Assembly (NCBI GenBank): GCA_021773355.1
Contig: JAJFKE010000011.1
Span: forward strand, 1 to 64,000
Reading direction: 5' to 3'
Length of the DNA stretch: 64,000 nucleotides
DNA from: Gammaproteobacteria bacterium
GTDB lineage: Bacteria > Pseudomonadota > Gammaproteobacteria > Pseudomonadales > Pseudohongiellaceae
Below, one piece after another: positions 7,050 to 15,710 of this stretch. Under the pieces are notes generated by a model. That model did not search any database, was not told the DNA's origin, and saw only the letters and a list, made by a program, of their open reading frames with translations. Within the stretch, counting starts at the first letter, position 1, and each line of letters opens with the position of its first letter. A program made the position numbers and the translations under genes.

Positions 7050-9284
7050 TTAGCGGTTTTGGCGTGAGGCAGGATCAGTAATAGCACTAACTCGGTTAGA
7101 GTTCAGTGCAATGAAATCGGCAAGAATACGTCCACTTTCCAATAGCAATGGATCACCCTCGTCATCAGCTTCCAGTTCTTGCTCAGCTTCTTCAGTTGTA
7201 TCTACGTCGTTGTTCGCCAGCAGAGGTTCTTCAACTTCCTCTTCTTCGTTTATATCTTCAATCCATTCGTTAAGCGGCAAGCCCTTAAGTAGTCTTCGCA
7301 TATTCTCTGCATCGAATTCAACGCGGCGTGCCTGTTCGCGCTCGTCCTTAACTATTAGCTCATTGAGAGACAACTGATCTCTCTGTCTCAATTCACGAGT
7401 ACGCTCAATTTGATCTTTCAGGTAGATAAAATCGGGTGAGTTCTCAGCACGCTCATCGTGCAGCTGTTTCAACTGCGGCAACATAGCCTGAATCGCGTGA
7501 TAAGGTCGATATTCAACCGGACGAACAGTATCCCAGGGTAGGGCGCCGTCCAAGCTGCTTTCACCTATATCTTCGTAGGCATCATAGAAATCGGGAAACG
7601 TAATATCGGGAATCACGCCGCGGTGTTGGGTACTGGCACCTGAGATGCGATAGAACTTAGAACGAGTAAGCTTCACTTGCCCGTAGTCCATGGGAATGAT
7701 TTCCTGCACAGTTCCTTTACCGAAAGTTTGACCACCAAGCACGATACCCCGCTGGTAGTCCTGGATTGCTCCGGCGAAAATTTCTGAAGCCGATGCACTG
7801 GTTCTGTTCACCAGAACCGCAAGCGGGCCGGTATAGGCAACTTCGGGATCGTTGTCGCCAAAGGGTCGAGTAAAACCGTTACGAAGACCCGAATATCGAA
7901 TTTGTACGGTGGCGCCTGTCTCGATAAACAAACCGACGAGTTGATTCGCTTCACTTAAGCTACCGCCGCCATTGTTGCGCAGGTCAACTACCACGGCGTC
8001 TACGTTTTCTTCTTTTAGCTCATCCAATAATGCGTGTACGTCACGGGTAGAACTCTTATAGTTGGAATCCCCGCGTGATGCTGCTTCGAAGTCAAAGTAA
8101 AATGTTGGCAGATCGATAATTCCAATCTTGTAATTTGCACCGTTATAGCTGAGTTCTATTACTTCTTTCTTAGCCGATTGGTCTTCCAGTTTAACTGTAT
8201 CGCGAGTGATGCTAACGACGGTTGCATTTGACTCGCTGATCGAGTCGACTGGGATCACGTTTAGTCGTACCACCGTGCCTTTCTCGCCACGAATCTGCGC
8301 AACCACATCGTCAAGGCGCATGCCGACCACATCTTGAAGCTCTCCATCGACGCCCTGGCCGATTGCTATGATGCGGTCGCCTGCTTGTAATTCCTTGCCT
8401 CGCTCTGCCGGGCCACCTTTAATTAATACGGCGACCTTGGTGTACTCTTCTTCCGTGGTTAGTTGCGCGCCTATACCCTGTAAAGAGAGCGATAGCCCCA
8501 TATTAAAATTTTCAGAATCCCGGGGAGAAAAATACGAGGTATGTGGATCGACTGCAGTAGCTACCGTCGCCAAATAGGTTTGAAAAATGTCTTTATCATT
8601 GGTCTTTAAAATCTGACTTAACTGATTGCGGTAACGCTTGCTCAGTTTGTCTTTGATCTCTTCGTCGTCATCGCCTGTCAGCTTCAAGCTAAGCACGCTG
8701 TTTTTGATCCGTAACCGCCACAGCTCATCCAAATCTGCCAGTGACGTTGCATAGGGCGCGTCTTCGCGATCGATTTCTATAGACTCATCAATGCTGAAGT
8801 CCATTTCTGCGATGTGATTTTCTACCCGATCAACGGCATAGATCATGCGCTCCAAAATACGCTTGTAGTAGAGGTTGTAAATTTCGAAACCGACTTCTAC
8901 GCTGCCGTCTTTAAGGCTGTCATCCAAGGTATATCGATAAGCACTGAGCTGATCGATGTCATCTTTCATGAAATAGAGTTTGGAGCCATCCAGGGCGTCG
9001 ATATAACTGTCGAAAACCAGAGAAGAAAAATTGTCGTCTATCTCTACCGAGGAATAGTGTTTGGTTTCTAACTCGCGCAGCAGACTAACTGCCGTTTGCC
9101 CGTGTACCGGTTGGCTAACCAGTGGTGCATAGAGAGCATCTATATCCAGAACCGTGTTCAGCTGCTCCGGATCCACCTGGGCAGATAGAGATGAACTCAG
9201 GCTAACTAGAAGAAAGGAACTTGCAGTTAGCATTGCATTTTGTATAGGTCGATTTCGTTTGAATTTCGGTGAGCTGATATTCAT
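7050..9284 (-). CDS. prc: Carboxy-terminal (tail-specific) protease Prc
   Basis: This 744-residue S41A protease acts in the periplasm on C-termini of substrates such as envelope and peptidoglycan enzymes. A signal peptide is visible (residues 1 to about 36, ending SLSAQ). The N-terminal helical domain is followed by VDPHTSYFSPRD (246-257), a PDZ domain (about 265-345) and the catalytic core. The Ser498/Lys523 dyad lies in RTSASASEIFAGA and FGKGTVQ, with the same 25-residue spacing as E. coli Prc. The C-terminal tail is unusually acidic (about 680-715, rich in Glu and Asp). The start is supported by GGAGA just upstream. It appears to be a single-gene transcript. Confidence 0.95.
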   Translation of the reverse strand: MNISSPKFKRNRPIQNAMLTASSFLLVSLSSSLSAQVDPEQLNTVLDIDALYAPLVSQPVHGQTAVSLLRELETKHYSSVEIDDNFSSLVFDSYIDALDGSKLYFMKDDIDQLSAYRYTLDDSLKDGSVEVGFEIYNLYYKRILERMIYAVDRVENHIAEMDFSIDESIEIDREDAPYATSLADLDELWRLRIKNSVLSLKLTGDDDEEIKDKLSKRYRNQLSQILKTNDKDIFQTYLATVATAVDPHTSYFSPRDSENFNMGLSLSLQGIGAQLTTEEEYTKVAVLIKGGPAERGKELQAGDRIIAIGQGVDGELQDVVGMRLDDVVAQIRGEKGTVVRLNVIPVDSISESNATVVSITRDTVKLEDQSAKKEVIELSYNGANYKIGIIDLPTFYFDFEAASRGDSNYKSSTRDVHALLDELKEENVDAVVVDLRNNGGGSLSEANQLVGLFIETGATVQIRYSGLRNGFTRPFGDNDPEVAYTGPLAVLVNRTSASASEIFAGAIQDYQRGIVLGGQTFGKGTVQEIIPMDYGQVKLTRSKFYRISGASTQHRGVIPDITFPDFYDAYEDIGESSLDGALPWDTVRPVEYRPYHAIQAMLPQLKQLHDERAENSPDFIYLKDQIERTRELRQRDQLSLNELIVKDEREQARRVEFDAENMRRLLKGLPLNEWIEDINEEEEVEEPLLANNDVDTTEEAEQELEADDEGDPLLLESGRILADFIALNSNRVSAITDPASRQNR

Positions 9285-9487
9285 AGTTCTCCACTTTGTT
9301 CCTTATGGTAAAGATGTTCGCGCGATAACATACTTCAATTGGGCAACACTCCGATAGCCCATTTGCGAAATTAGAGACTAAGCGAAATTCGCGCTTCTGA
9401 GAAGGACTTTCCTGTTTATTATGTGTCTAGAAAATATCCAGATTCCGTCGCAAGCTGTCCGACTTTCGGATTACCAGAGCGGAACAA

Positions 9488-10690
9488 CTATTTAATTAAC
9501 TTCTGTCGGGCTGAAGCATGTCGCTCAGCTCGCTCTACGTCGATATACCGGTCAGTTATGGCGCTGGAACCATGACCAGCGTCGTCGCGCACATGCTCGC
9601 GCGGGCGATGTTTGACGTCCTCTGAAATCCCCGTATGACGTAGCCAGTGAACTGTAGCCGCTCCCAAACGTTCTGCATCCTCGACGAAGCCATTGTCACG
9701 CATCTTTTGTGCGGCCTGATCAAAGCATTTCTGCACTATGCCGCGTATTTGTCGCGTGCTACCGATTCCGCCTTTGCCTCGGGTTTTATGAATTAACGGG
9801 GTTGATTCGCCCGGCGCCGGTAGCCCAGGTAAGCTACGCGACAAGCGGTACCGCTTTAAGGCCTCAAGCATGGCATCGCTGACAGATATTTCGCGCTCCT
9901 TATTGCCTTTGCCGACGGTGCTAAACCACCAATCACCTTCCTGATCCGCCTGAAAATGCCCCATCTGCGGCTGCCAGCGACTAGTGTCCACCAATTCAGA
10001 GATGCGCAAATACATGGCAAAAAGGGCATTCATGATGAACAGCGTGCGTTCGTGGAGCAGTGGCTGCTCTGCCGCCATAGACTCGGCAGTTTCGATGACA
10101 AAATCCCATTGTAAGGGAGATAGACGGCGTATTTTGCCCTGGCTTTGCTGTTTTCGCAGAAATTTGCTCTTCTGCCGAATCTGCGCCACTGGATTGGCAG
10201 CCAGGTATTTTTCCTGTATCAGGAAATTAAAGAAGCTGCTGAGTACGCTAAATAGAGACTGTATGGCGGCCTGAGAGACGACGAACTCCCCGCTGGAGTG
10301 AACATAGGGGCGCCAATCTGTGTTCGGTATGCGCTCGCCTTGCCGCAGCAGGAACCGGGCCACGTTCTTCTTGCCAATCCAATTGTCCGGTGGCTGCTTG
10401 GAAAATTCTACGTAAGATTCGATATCTTCTCTAACTATCTGATTTAGCGACTTTTTTGAGACTACTAAGCACCAGTGCAGAAAATGTTCTATCTCCCGTC
10501 TATAGGTGCTGAAGGTGTCCGGACTGCCACGATAGCTATAAATAAACTCACTGGCGTACTGATAGTCAGCCAGCGCGTCGTCCGAAGGCTCAGATAGCAG
10601 ATGGTGTAGCGATTTCACCGGTTGCTTGAAAGGATTCGGCATTTCATCCAGGGTATCGAAGAAGGCAGGGGGGGGGCTGATTGTTGGCAT
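9488..10690 (-). CDS. Tyrosine recombinase / site-specific integrase
   Basis: This 400-residue protein has a SAM-like core-binding domain at about 50-175 and a catalytic domain at about 190-395. All six active-site residues are present: Arg229 (YLRISEL), Lys261 (VGKGNK), His348 and Arg351 (HWLRHTG), His373 (AGHGSS) and Tyr382 (DRYIDV). It should therefore cut and rejoin DNA. The coding strand has nine consecutive C residues at codons 5-8 (10668-10676), and Met17 lies just after as an alternative start. No other phage or island gene adjoins it. It could be a resident chromosomal recombinase or the remnant driver of the nearby tRNA-Asp-flanked insert. Confidence 0.92.
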   Translation of the reverse strand: MPTISPPPAFFDTLDEMPNPFKQPVKSLHHLLSEPSDDALADYQYASEFIYSYRGSPDTFSTYRREIEHFLHWCLVVSKKSLNQIVREDIESYVEFSKQPPDNWIGKKNVARFLLRQGERIPNTDWRPYVHSSGEFVVSQAAIQSLFSVLSSFFNFLIQEKYLAANPVAQIRQKSKFLRKQQSQGKIRRLSPLQWDFVIETAESMAAEQPLLHERTLFIMNALFAMYLRISELVDTSRWQPQMGHFQADQEGDWWFSTVGKGNKEREISVSDAMLEALKRYRLSRSLPGLPAPGESTPLIHKTRGKGGIGSTRQIRGIVQKCFDQAAQKMRDNGFVEDAERLGAATVHWLRHTGISEDVKHRPREHVRDDAGHGSSAITDRYIDVERAERHASARQKLIK

Positions 10691-10737
10691 TAAGTTGTGA
10701 CTTTATTAATTTGTTTTAAAAAGGAAATATTTTATCA

Positions 10738-10762
10738 GAAATTGAAATTATTGTTCAATTTC
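10738..10762. promoter_or_regulatory. 9-7-9 inverted repeat upstream of the integrase
   Basis: GAAATTGAA (10738-10746) and TTCAATTTC (10754-10762) are perfect inverted arms around seven bases. It lies 47 bases upstream of the integrase start. The arm and spacer sizes match tyrosine-recombinase crossover cores, which commonly sit beside their integrase gene. It could equally be an operator controlling the integrase. Confidence 0.5.
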
Positions 10763-10924
10763 GAGCGTTATATAGACGGAACTAAAAGACTTTAGCTCGC
10801 TACTAGGTAGTCGGTGAGTTACGAACTTACTTGATAGCTCTTTACTCGATAGCCAAATGCAAGGTGATCTCTCATCCAGGTGCCACGGTTTCTTGCTTTT
10901 ACTTATTCGGGCCTTACAATGTAG

Positions 10925-10948
10925 CGTTATATAAGCTTTTACATAACG
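10925..10948 (+). promoter_or_regulatory. ModE-type operator upstream of modA
   Basis: CGTTATATA (10925-10933), six bases, then TACATAACG (10940-10948) form an imperfect palindrome of the known ModE box type, 22 bases before the modA start. ModE with bound molybdate would repress modABC here. A second half-site CGTTATATA occurs at 10766-10774. A modE gene lies at the other end of the cluster. Confidence 0.75.
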
Positions 10949-10970
10949 AATCATTGACTGCCCAGAAACT

Positions 10971-11744
10971 GTGAAAATTCAAACACTTGCTATCAAACTA
11001 ATCAAATGTATGGCGGTATTAGCCCTATTGCCATGTTTGCAGTTGCAGGCGGATACCCTAAATGTCGCTGTAGCATCGAATTTCGTCACTGCAGCTGAGT
11101 CCATAAAACAGGTTTTTGAGGATAATTCTGAGCATGATGTCCGCATTATCCGGGGGTCCAGTGGGAAACACTATGCGCAAATCCGTAACGGGGCTCCTTT
11201 TGATGTGTTCCTGTCTGCCGATCAACAGCGGCCGAAGCTACTGATACAGGAGGGTTATGCCGTAGCTGGCAGTTTAAAGACCTATGCGCACGGCCGTTTG
11301 GCGCTGTGGGCAGCAAACAAGGAGCAAATTCCCAGCCTTCAATATCTCCTGGATACAAAGGCTTATAACAGCATTGCAATAGCAAACCCGCGTTTGGCAC
11401 CCTACGGGCAAGCGGCGATGGAATTACTAACAGCGTTACATCTCAATGATCGACTTCACGGTAAATTGGTAATGGGGGAGAACGTCGGGCAAGCCTTCCA
11501 ATTTGCTTTTAGTGGTAATGCAGATGCTGGATTAGTAGCCTATTCCCAGGTGTTGTCACCGCAGGTCAGAAACATTGGTTCATATTGGCTGGTCCCGGAT
11601 AGCTATTACCAGGCGATTAAGCAGGACATGGTGTTGTTGACGGAAACGCCTGCCAGCAGAGAATTTGGCGAATTTATGTCCAGTAGCGCGGTAAATGCGA
11701 TTTTACTGGAAGCAGGGTATTTTCTGCCGGGTGGTGATCGCTAA
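10971..11744 (+). CDS. modA: Molybdate-binding periplasmic protein ModA
   Basis: This 257-residue substrate-binding protein of the molybdate ABC importer has a signal peptide of about 27 residues and a mature start near DTLNVAVASNF, typical of ModA. The motifs GSSGKHYAQI and NPRLAPYGQAA belong to the oxyanion-binding family. The chosen start is GTG, placed just after the ModE-type box; an ATG at codon 14 would cut into the signal peptide. Its stop codon is followed at once by the modB ATG, so modABC is one operon. Tungstate may also bind. Confidence 0.93.
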   Translation: MKIQTLAIKLIKCMAVLALLPCLQLQADTLNVAVASNFVTAAESIKQVFEDNSEHDVRIIRGSSGKHYAQIRNGAPFDVFLSADQQRPKLLIQEGYAVAGSLKTYAHGRLALWAANKEQIPSLQYLLDTKAYNSIAIANPRLAPYGQAAMELLTALHLNDRLHGKLVMGENVGQAFQFAFSGNADAGLVAYSQVLSPQVRNIGSYWLVPDSYYQAIKQDMVLLTETPASREFGEFMSSSAVNAILLEAGYFLPGGDR

Positions 11745-12428
11745 ATGTTTTCTCCCTCGGATATCAGCGCCTTGGCAATAACCCTCAAGCTGGCTGCCAC
11801 CACAACTGCCATTTTACTGGTACTTGGCACGCCGCTTGCCTTGTGGCTTGCGAGTACAAAATCTCGATTGCGCAGCGTCATAGAAGCGGTTATCGCGTTG
11901 CCACTGGTGTTACCGCCTACGGTGCTGGGTTTCTATCTACTCCTGGCTTTCTCACCCAGGGGAGCTATAGGAAGCGTTATGGCCGCATCCGGTTTGCCTT
12001 CTCTGGCATTTTCTTTTTGGGGTTTGGTATTGGGTTCGGTTATCTACTCGATGCCATTCGTGGTACAGCCTCTGCAGAACAGTTTTATCGGGCTGGGATC
12101 CAGGCCTTTAGAGGCAGCCGCCTGTCTGGGAGCGGGCCCAATCGACCGCTTTATCAGTGTAGTGCTGCCGCTGTCTAAACTAGGTTATCTGACGGCAGCG
12201 GTACTGGGGTTTGCACATACGCTGGGTGAATTTGGTGTGGTTCTCATGATTGGTGGCAATATACCTGGCCAAACCCAGGTTCTCTCAATCGCCATTTATG
12301 ACCACGTGGAAGCGCTTGAGTATTCCCAGGCACACTGGCTTGCCGCTAGTTTACTGCTTGTGTCCTTCCTGGTGCTGTTACTGATTTACAGTGCTAACAA
12401 GCGATTCAGTCTGGTGAAAACGCCATGA
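11745..12428 (+). CDS. modB: Molybdate ABC transporter permease ModB
   Basis: This 227-residue inner-membrane permease has about five hydrophobic segments. The cytoplasmic coupling loop around residues 120-165 (LEAAACLGAGPIDRFISVVL, then GFAHTLGEFGVVLMIGGN) is the signature of molybdate permeases and contacts ModC. It starts directly after the modA stop and overlaps modC by four bases, indicating translational coupling. It forms the channel of the ModB2C2 importer. Confidence 0.94.
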   Translation: MFSPSDISALAITLKLAATTTAILLVLGTPLALWLASTKSRLRSVIEAVIALPLVLPPTVLGFYLLLAFSPRGAIGSVMAASGLPSLAFSFWGLVLGSVIYSMPFVVQPLQNSFIGLGSRPLEAAACLGAGPIDRFISVVLPLSKLGYLTAAVLGFAHTLGEFGVVLMIGGNIPGQTQVLSIAIYDHVEALEYSQAHWLAASLLLVSFLVLLLIYSANKRFSLVKTP

Positions 12429-13498
12429 TAGAAATCGACATACAGCTGAACAAAGCAGAGTTCCAGTTGGCGGCTAAATTTTCGGTTCCAGCCAAAGGGG
12501 TAACTGCAATTTTTGGCCCTTCAGGCTGTGGTAAGACCACACTGCTGCGAGCGCTAGCAGGGTTGGAGCAGGGCGCTGTGGGGGAGATCAACATAGCTGG
12601 TGAAATATGGCTTGATCGAGAGTGTTGCATGAATGTGAATGAACGGCGGGTTGGTGTGGTTTTTCAGAACCCTAGCCTGTTCCCACATCTCAGCGTTGAG
12701 CAAAACTTACTGTACGGGCGGAAACGCTTGAAAAAACATTCAAAGCTCTTTGATTTAGAAGAGTTTTATACCGTATTGGGGGTTAAAAGTCTGCTGGCTC
12801 GCTCTATTCAAGGGCTTTCCGGCGGTGAGGCTCAGCGAGTGGCCCTAGGCAGGGCTATGCTAGCCGAGCCAAAACTGCTCTTGGTGGATGAGCCACTCTC
12901 TGCATTAGACCAAGCCACAAGGCATCAATTAATGTCTTTTCTAGAGAATTTTTTTCAACAGATTGATATACCTGTGTTTTATGTAACGCATTCCACCGAA
13001 GAAGTAGCAAGATTGGCGGATAACCTGGTTCTGATGAACGGCGGGCAGATTAGCGGTTACGGCCCGATTCAGCAAGTATTAGGCTCCATCGAAACTGTAC
13101 TAAGTAGCGGTGATGCGGCGTTTAGCGTGTTAGAGGGTAAAATTGCGAAGCAAGATTTACCTAGCCTCACCACTGTACGCAGTAGCTGCGGTATTGACCT
13201 GCAGATACCGGAAGCCGGGGGCGCGTCGGTGCTGGGAAGGCGGGTGCGACTTCGAATTCGCGCCAGAGACGTTAGCCTCTGTCTGGAGCAACCCAAAGGC
13301 AGCAGTATATTGAATATACTGCCTGCCATAATCTCGGACATGAGTACACAGCCGCATGAGGGCAGCCGCATAATCAAGTTGGATGTAGCTGGCGAACAAC
13401 TGCTGTCCAAGGTCTCTGAATACTCGGTGCAGCAACTGAATTTACATAAAGGTCTTCCCGTCTATGCTCAAATAAAGTCCGCTGCCTTGCTAAGTTAG
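12425..13498 (+). CDS. modC: Molybdate ABC transporter ATPase ModC
   Basis: This 357-residue ATPase energises molybdate import. Walker A GPSGCGKT is at 31-38, the ABC signature LSGGE at 131-135, Walker B LLLVDEP at 151-157 and the H-loop His189 in FYVTHS. The C-terminal third (about 285-355) is a TOBE/Mop domain that can bind molybdate and sense cytoplasmic levels. It overlaps modB by four bases. It ends 61 bases before the convergent modE stop. Confidence 0.95.
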   Translation: MIEIDIQLNKAEFQLAAKFSVPAKGVTAIFGPSGCGKTTLLRALAGLEQGAVGEINIAGEIWLDRECCMNVNERRVGVVFQNPSLFPHLSVEQNLLYGRKRLKKHSKLFDLEEFYTVLGVKSLLARSIQGLSGGEAQRVALGRAMLAEPKLLLVDEPLSALDQATRHQLMSFLENFFQQIDIPVFYVTHSTEEVARLADNLVLMNGGQISGYGPIQQVLGSIETVLSSGDAAFSVLEGKIAKQDLPSLTTVRSSCGIDLQIPEAGGASVLGRRVRLRIRARDVSLCLEQPKGSSILNILPAIISDMSTQPHEGSRIIKLDVAGEQLLSKVSEYSVQQLNLHKGLPVYAQIKSAALLS

Positions 13499-13559
13499 TA
13501 TAAACATATCAAAGGGATAGAAATAATATCTACTATGGTACTTAAATGAGAGTCGAAAA

Positions 13560-14381
13560 TTAGGGTTGCATCAGAATCACGCTGGATGCTTTGAAGAAAG
13601 CCGTAATTGACATTGCTTCCTGTAGCGCTAATTGTGCTGCGCTGGTATTGGTAATCATGGCGCTCAAGGTCTTGCCTTCAGCAAGGGTAATAGAGACATC
13701 TGTGTTAATTGCTCCACGATTTAATCTCGCTATTGAGCCGCTCAATAGATTGCGGGCACTGACCCGTAAATCTGCGTCAAGCGCCAGGGTTACCGAAGAT
13801 GCTTTTATTATGGCGATAATGGCCGCGCCTGGCTTCAAGCCCATATCCTGGCGACTTTGTTCAGTCACCATAGCAACTATCTGTTGCTGATCAGATAGCT
13901 GAATAACCACTTCGGCATTAACCGCACCACTATCGATAGTGGAAATAACCCCCAAAAATTGATTCCTGGCACTGGTCTGTAGAAGTGTGCTTTTCATGAA
14001 ATTAGAAATATCATCGAGAGAATTCAACTTTTGATTCAGACCTTCTAAAAATACTTGATGTTGCTCCTGTAACTGCTTAAATCCATTCAGCATTTTCTCG
14101 CCATAGGCGGTGAGTGCAGAGCCTCCGCCCTTGGAACCTCCCGCATTGCGTTCGACCACCGGGTATAGAGAAAGGTTGTTTAATCGTTCCAGTCTGTCCC
14201 AGGCAGTTTTGTAGCTGATGCCCGCCGTTTTTGCTGCGGCGGTAATAGATCCGCTATCTGCTATGGCCTGGAGTAAGTCAATCTGGTCCAGCATCAAGCG
14301 TTTCGATGCTTCTTCGGCCAGCCATATTTGGCCCTCTAAGGTTGCCAATGGAAAGTCCTCAATAATCTCTGCATAGCGCAT
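13560..14381 (-). CDS. modE: Molybdate-responsive regulator ModE
   Basis: The 273 residues comprise an N-terminal winged helix (about 25-105, with ADSGSITAAAKTAGISYKTA as the recognition region) and two molybdate-binding TOBE/Mop domains (about 134-200 and 205-270). The TOBE domains are recognisable from the paired SARNQFLG and SARNLLSG starts. When molybdate-loaded it should bind the palindrome upstream of modA and repress transport. It is convergent with modC. This is the full-length two-domain architecture, not a short single-Mop form. Confidence 0.94.
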   Translation of the reverse strand: MRYAEIIEDFPLATLEGQIWLAEEASKRLMLDQIDLLQAIADSGSITAAAKTAGISYKTAWDRLERLNNLSLYPVVERNAGGSKGGGSALTAYGEKMLNGFKQLQEQHQVFLEGLNQKLNSLDDISNFMKSTLLQTSARNQFLGVISTIDSGAVNAEVVIQLSDQQQIVAMVTEQSRQDMGLKPGAAIIAIIKASSVTLALDADLRVSARNLLSGSIARLNRGAINTDVSITLAEGKTLSAMITNTSAAQLALQEAMSITAFFKASSVILMQP

Positions 14382-14567
14382 TATGCCTGAACTATGTTGG
14401 CAGCCAAGGGCAGAAGCCCAGCCTGGCCGGCCCTTCTGAGTTAAATCTATCAGACGCTTTTACAGTGGCCGGAAATTAAGGTAACGTTAGGAAAATTTAT
14501 ACTTAGCTATCAATTAGTTAGAAAGAACATTAATAGATTACTCTAATTTGTTAGGAGAGATGAGAAA

Positions 14568-15578
14568 ATGCACAAAGCCATACTTAGCGGACTGCTTTGC
14601 ACAGCGCTGCCTCTGCTTAGCACCTTCGCTGCTGCTCAAGACTGGCAACCTCCACGGACAGCCAGCGGCAAGCCCGATCTGCAAGGCGTGTGGACTAACA
14701 AGACGCTTACTCCATTGACCAGACCCAGAGAATTTGCCGAAATCAGGGCCTTATCTGCCGAACAGGCAAGTCGTTTGGAGCAGGGGCACCAAGAATATCT
14801 GGCGGCGGAATTCGCCGATAGTGACCCGAATCGCGGTGCCGGAGTTGGCGCGCAGGCGGGCGATGACGGTGATACTGATGATGGTTACAACGAATTTTGG
14901 AAAGATCTGGGCACCCAGATTCAAATGATCAACGGTGAATATCGCTCTTCGATTATCATTGAACCGGCTAATGGTCAGATTCCCTACGAGGGTGACCCAC
15001 GGGCACGCTTTCGTCGTGACCCTAACGCTCCAGCGGCTTCTGATGGCCCAGAGGGGAGGCCGCTTGCCGAGCGTTGTCTGTTGGCTTTTGGTTCCCATTC
15101 CGGTCCGCCGATGTTGCCGGTGATGTACAACAACAATTATCAATTAGTACAAACCGATGATTATGTAATGATTTTGGCGGAGATGGCGCATGACGCGCGT
15201 ATTATCCGCATCAACGATGATCAGCATCTGCCGGAAATGAACAAATGGATGGGTGATTCAGTTGGGCACTGGGAGGAAGATACGCTTGTTGTGGTTACCC
15301 AAGGCTTTAATCCGCAGCAGAGTTTTAGAGGTGCTTCCGCCAATTTAAAGGTTACCGAGCGCTTTAGCCGCTACTCCGACAGCCAGATACTGTATCGCTT
15401 CACCGTTGAGGACCCAACGGTTTTTAGCCAGACCTTCACCGGAGAGTTAATGATGAACGCAAGGCCAAGCCATGAGTCCATGTATGAGTATGCATGCCAT
15501 GAGGGCAATTATGCTCTGCCTGGAATCCTCGCCGGAGCCAGGCGATTGGAGCAGCAGGCAGCCGCAGAACAGCAGTGA
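14568..15578 (+). CDS. Secreted protein of unknown function (GKPDLQGVW family)
   Basis: The protein has 336 residues with a clear signal peptide (cleavage likely after FAAA, about residue 23). The mature protein opens with PPRTASGKPDLQGVWTN, a motif seen in a widespread group of uncharacterised secreted proteins of environmental Proteobacteria and Acidobacteria. Two central cysteines are possible disulphide partners. Conserved-looking stretches are RCLLAFGSHSGPPMLP (about 168-183) and DSVGHWEEDTLVVVTQGF (about 230-247). No catalytic motif is recognisable. It stands alone with a purine-rich ribosome site (TTAGGAGA) before the ATG. Function is unknown. Confidence 0.85.
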   Translation: MHKAILSGLLCTALPLLSTFAAAQDWQPPRTASGKPDLQGVWTNKTLTPLTRPREFAEIRALSAEQASRLEQGHQEYLAAEFADSDPNRGAGVGAQAGDDGDTDDGYNEFWKDLGTQIQMINGEYRSSIIIEPANGQIPYEGDPRARFRRDPNAPAASDGPEGRPLAERCLLAFGSHSGPPMLPVMYNNNYQLVQTDDYVMILAEMAHDARIIRINDDQHLPEMNKWMGDSVGHWEEDTLVVVTQGFNPQQSFRGASANLKVTERFSRYSDSQILYRFTVEDPTVFSQTFTGELMMNARPSHESMYEYACHEGNYALPGILAGARRLEQQAAAEQQ

Positions 15579-15710
15579 ATCGGGTCGTAGCCGGTTAGTA
15601 GTAAGTCTGCGCCCCGTTTATTGATGGCCCAGAAGGCTAAAATCACACACCACGCCATTAGCTAATGCGGATGTCTTCTCAATTTATTTAAATACAAACA
15701 GTTACAGAAG

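Noticed and set aside
10748..10954. 68-codon minus-strand frame
   Set aside because: It covers the ModE box and control region and has no ribosome site or family.
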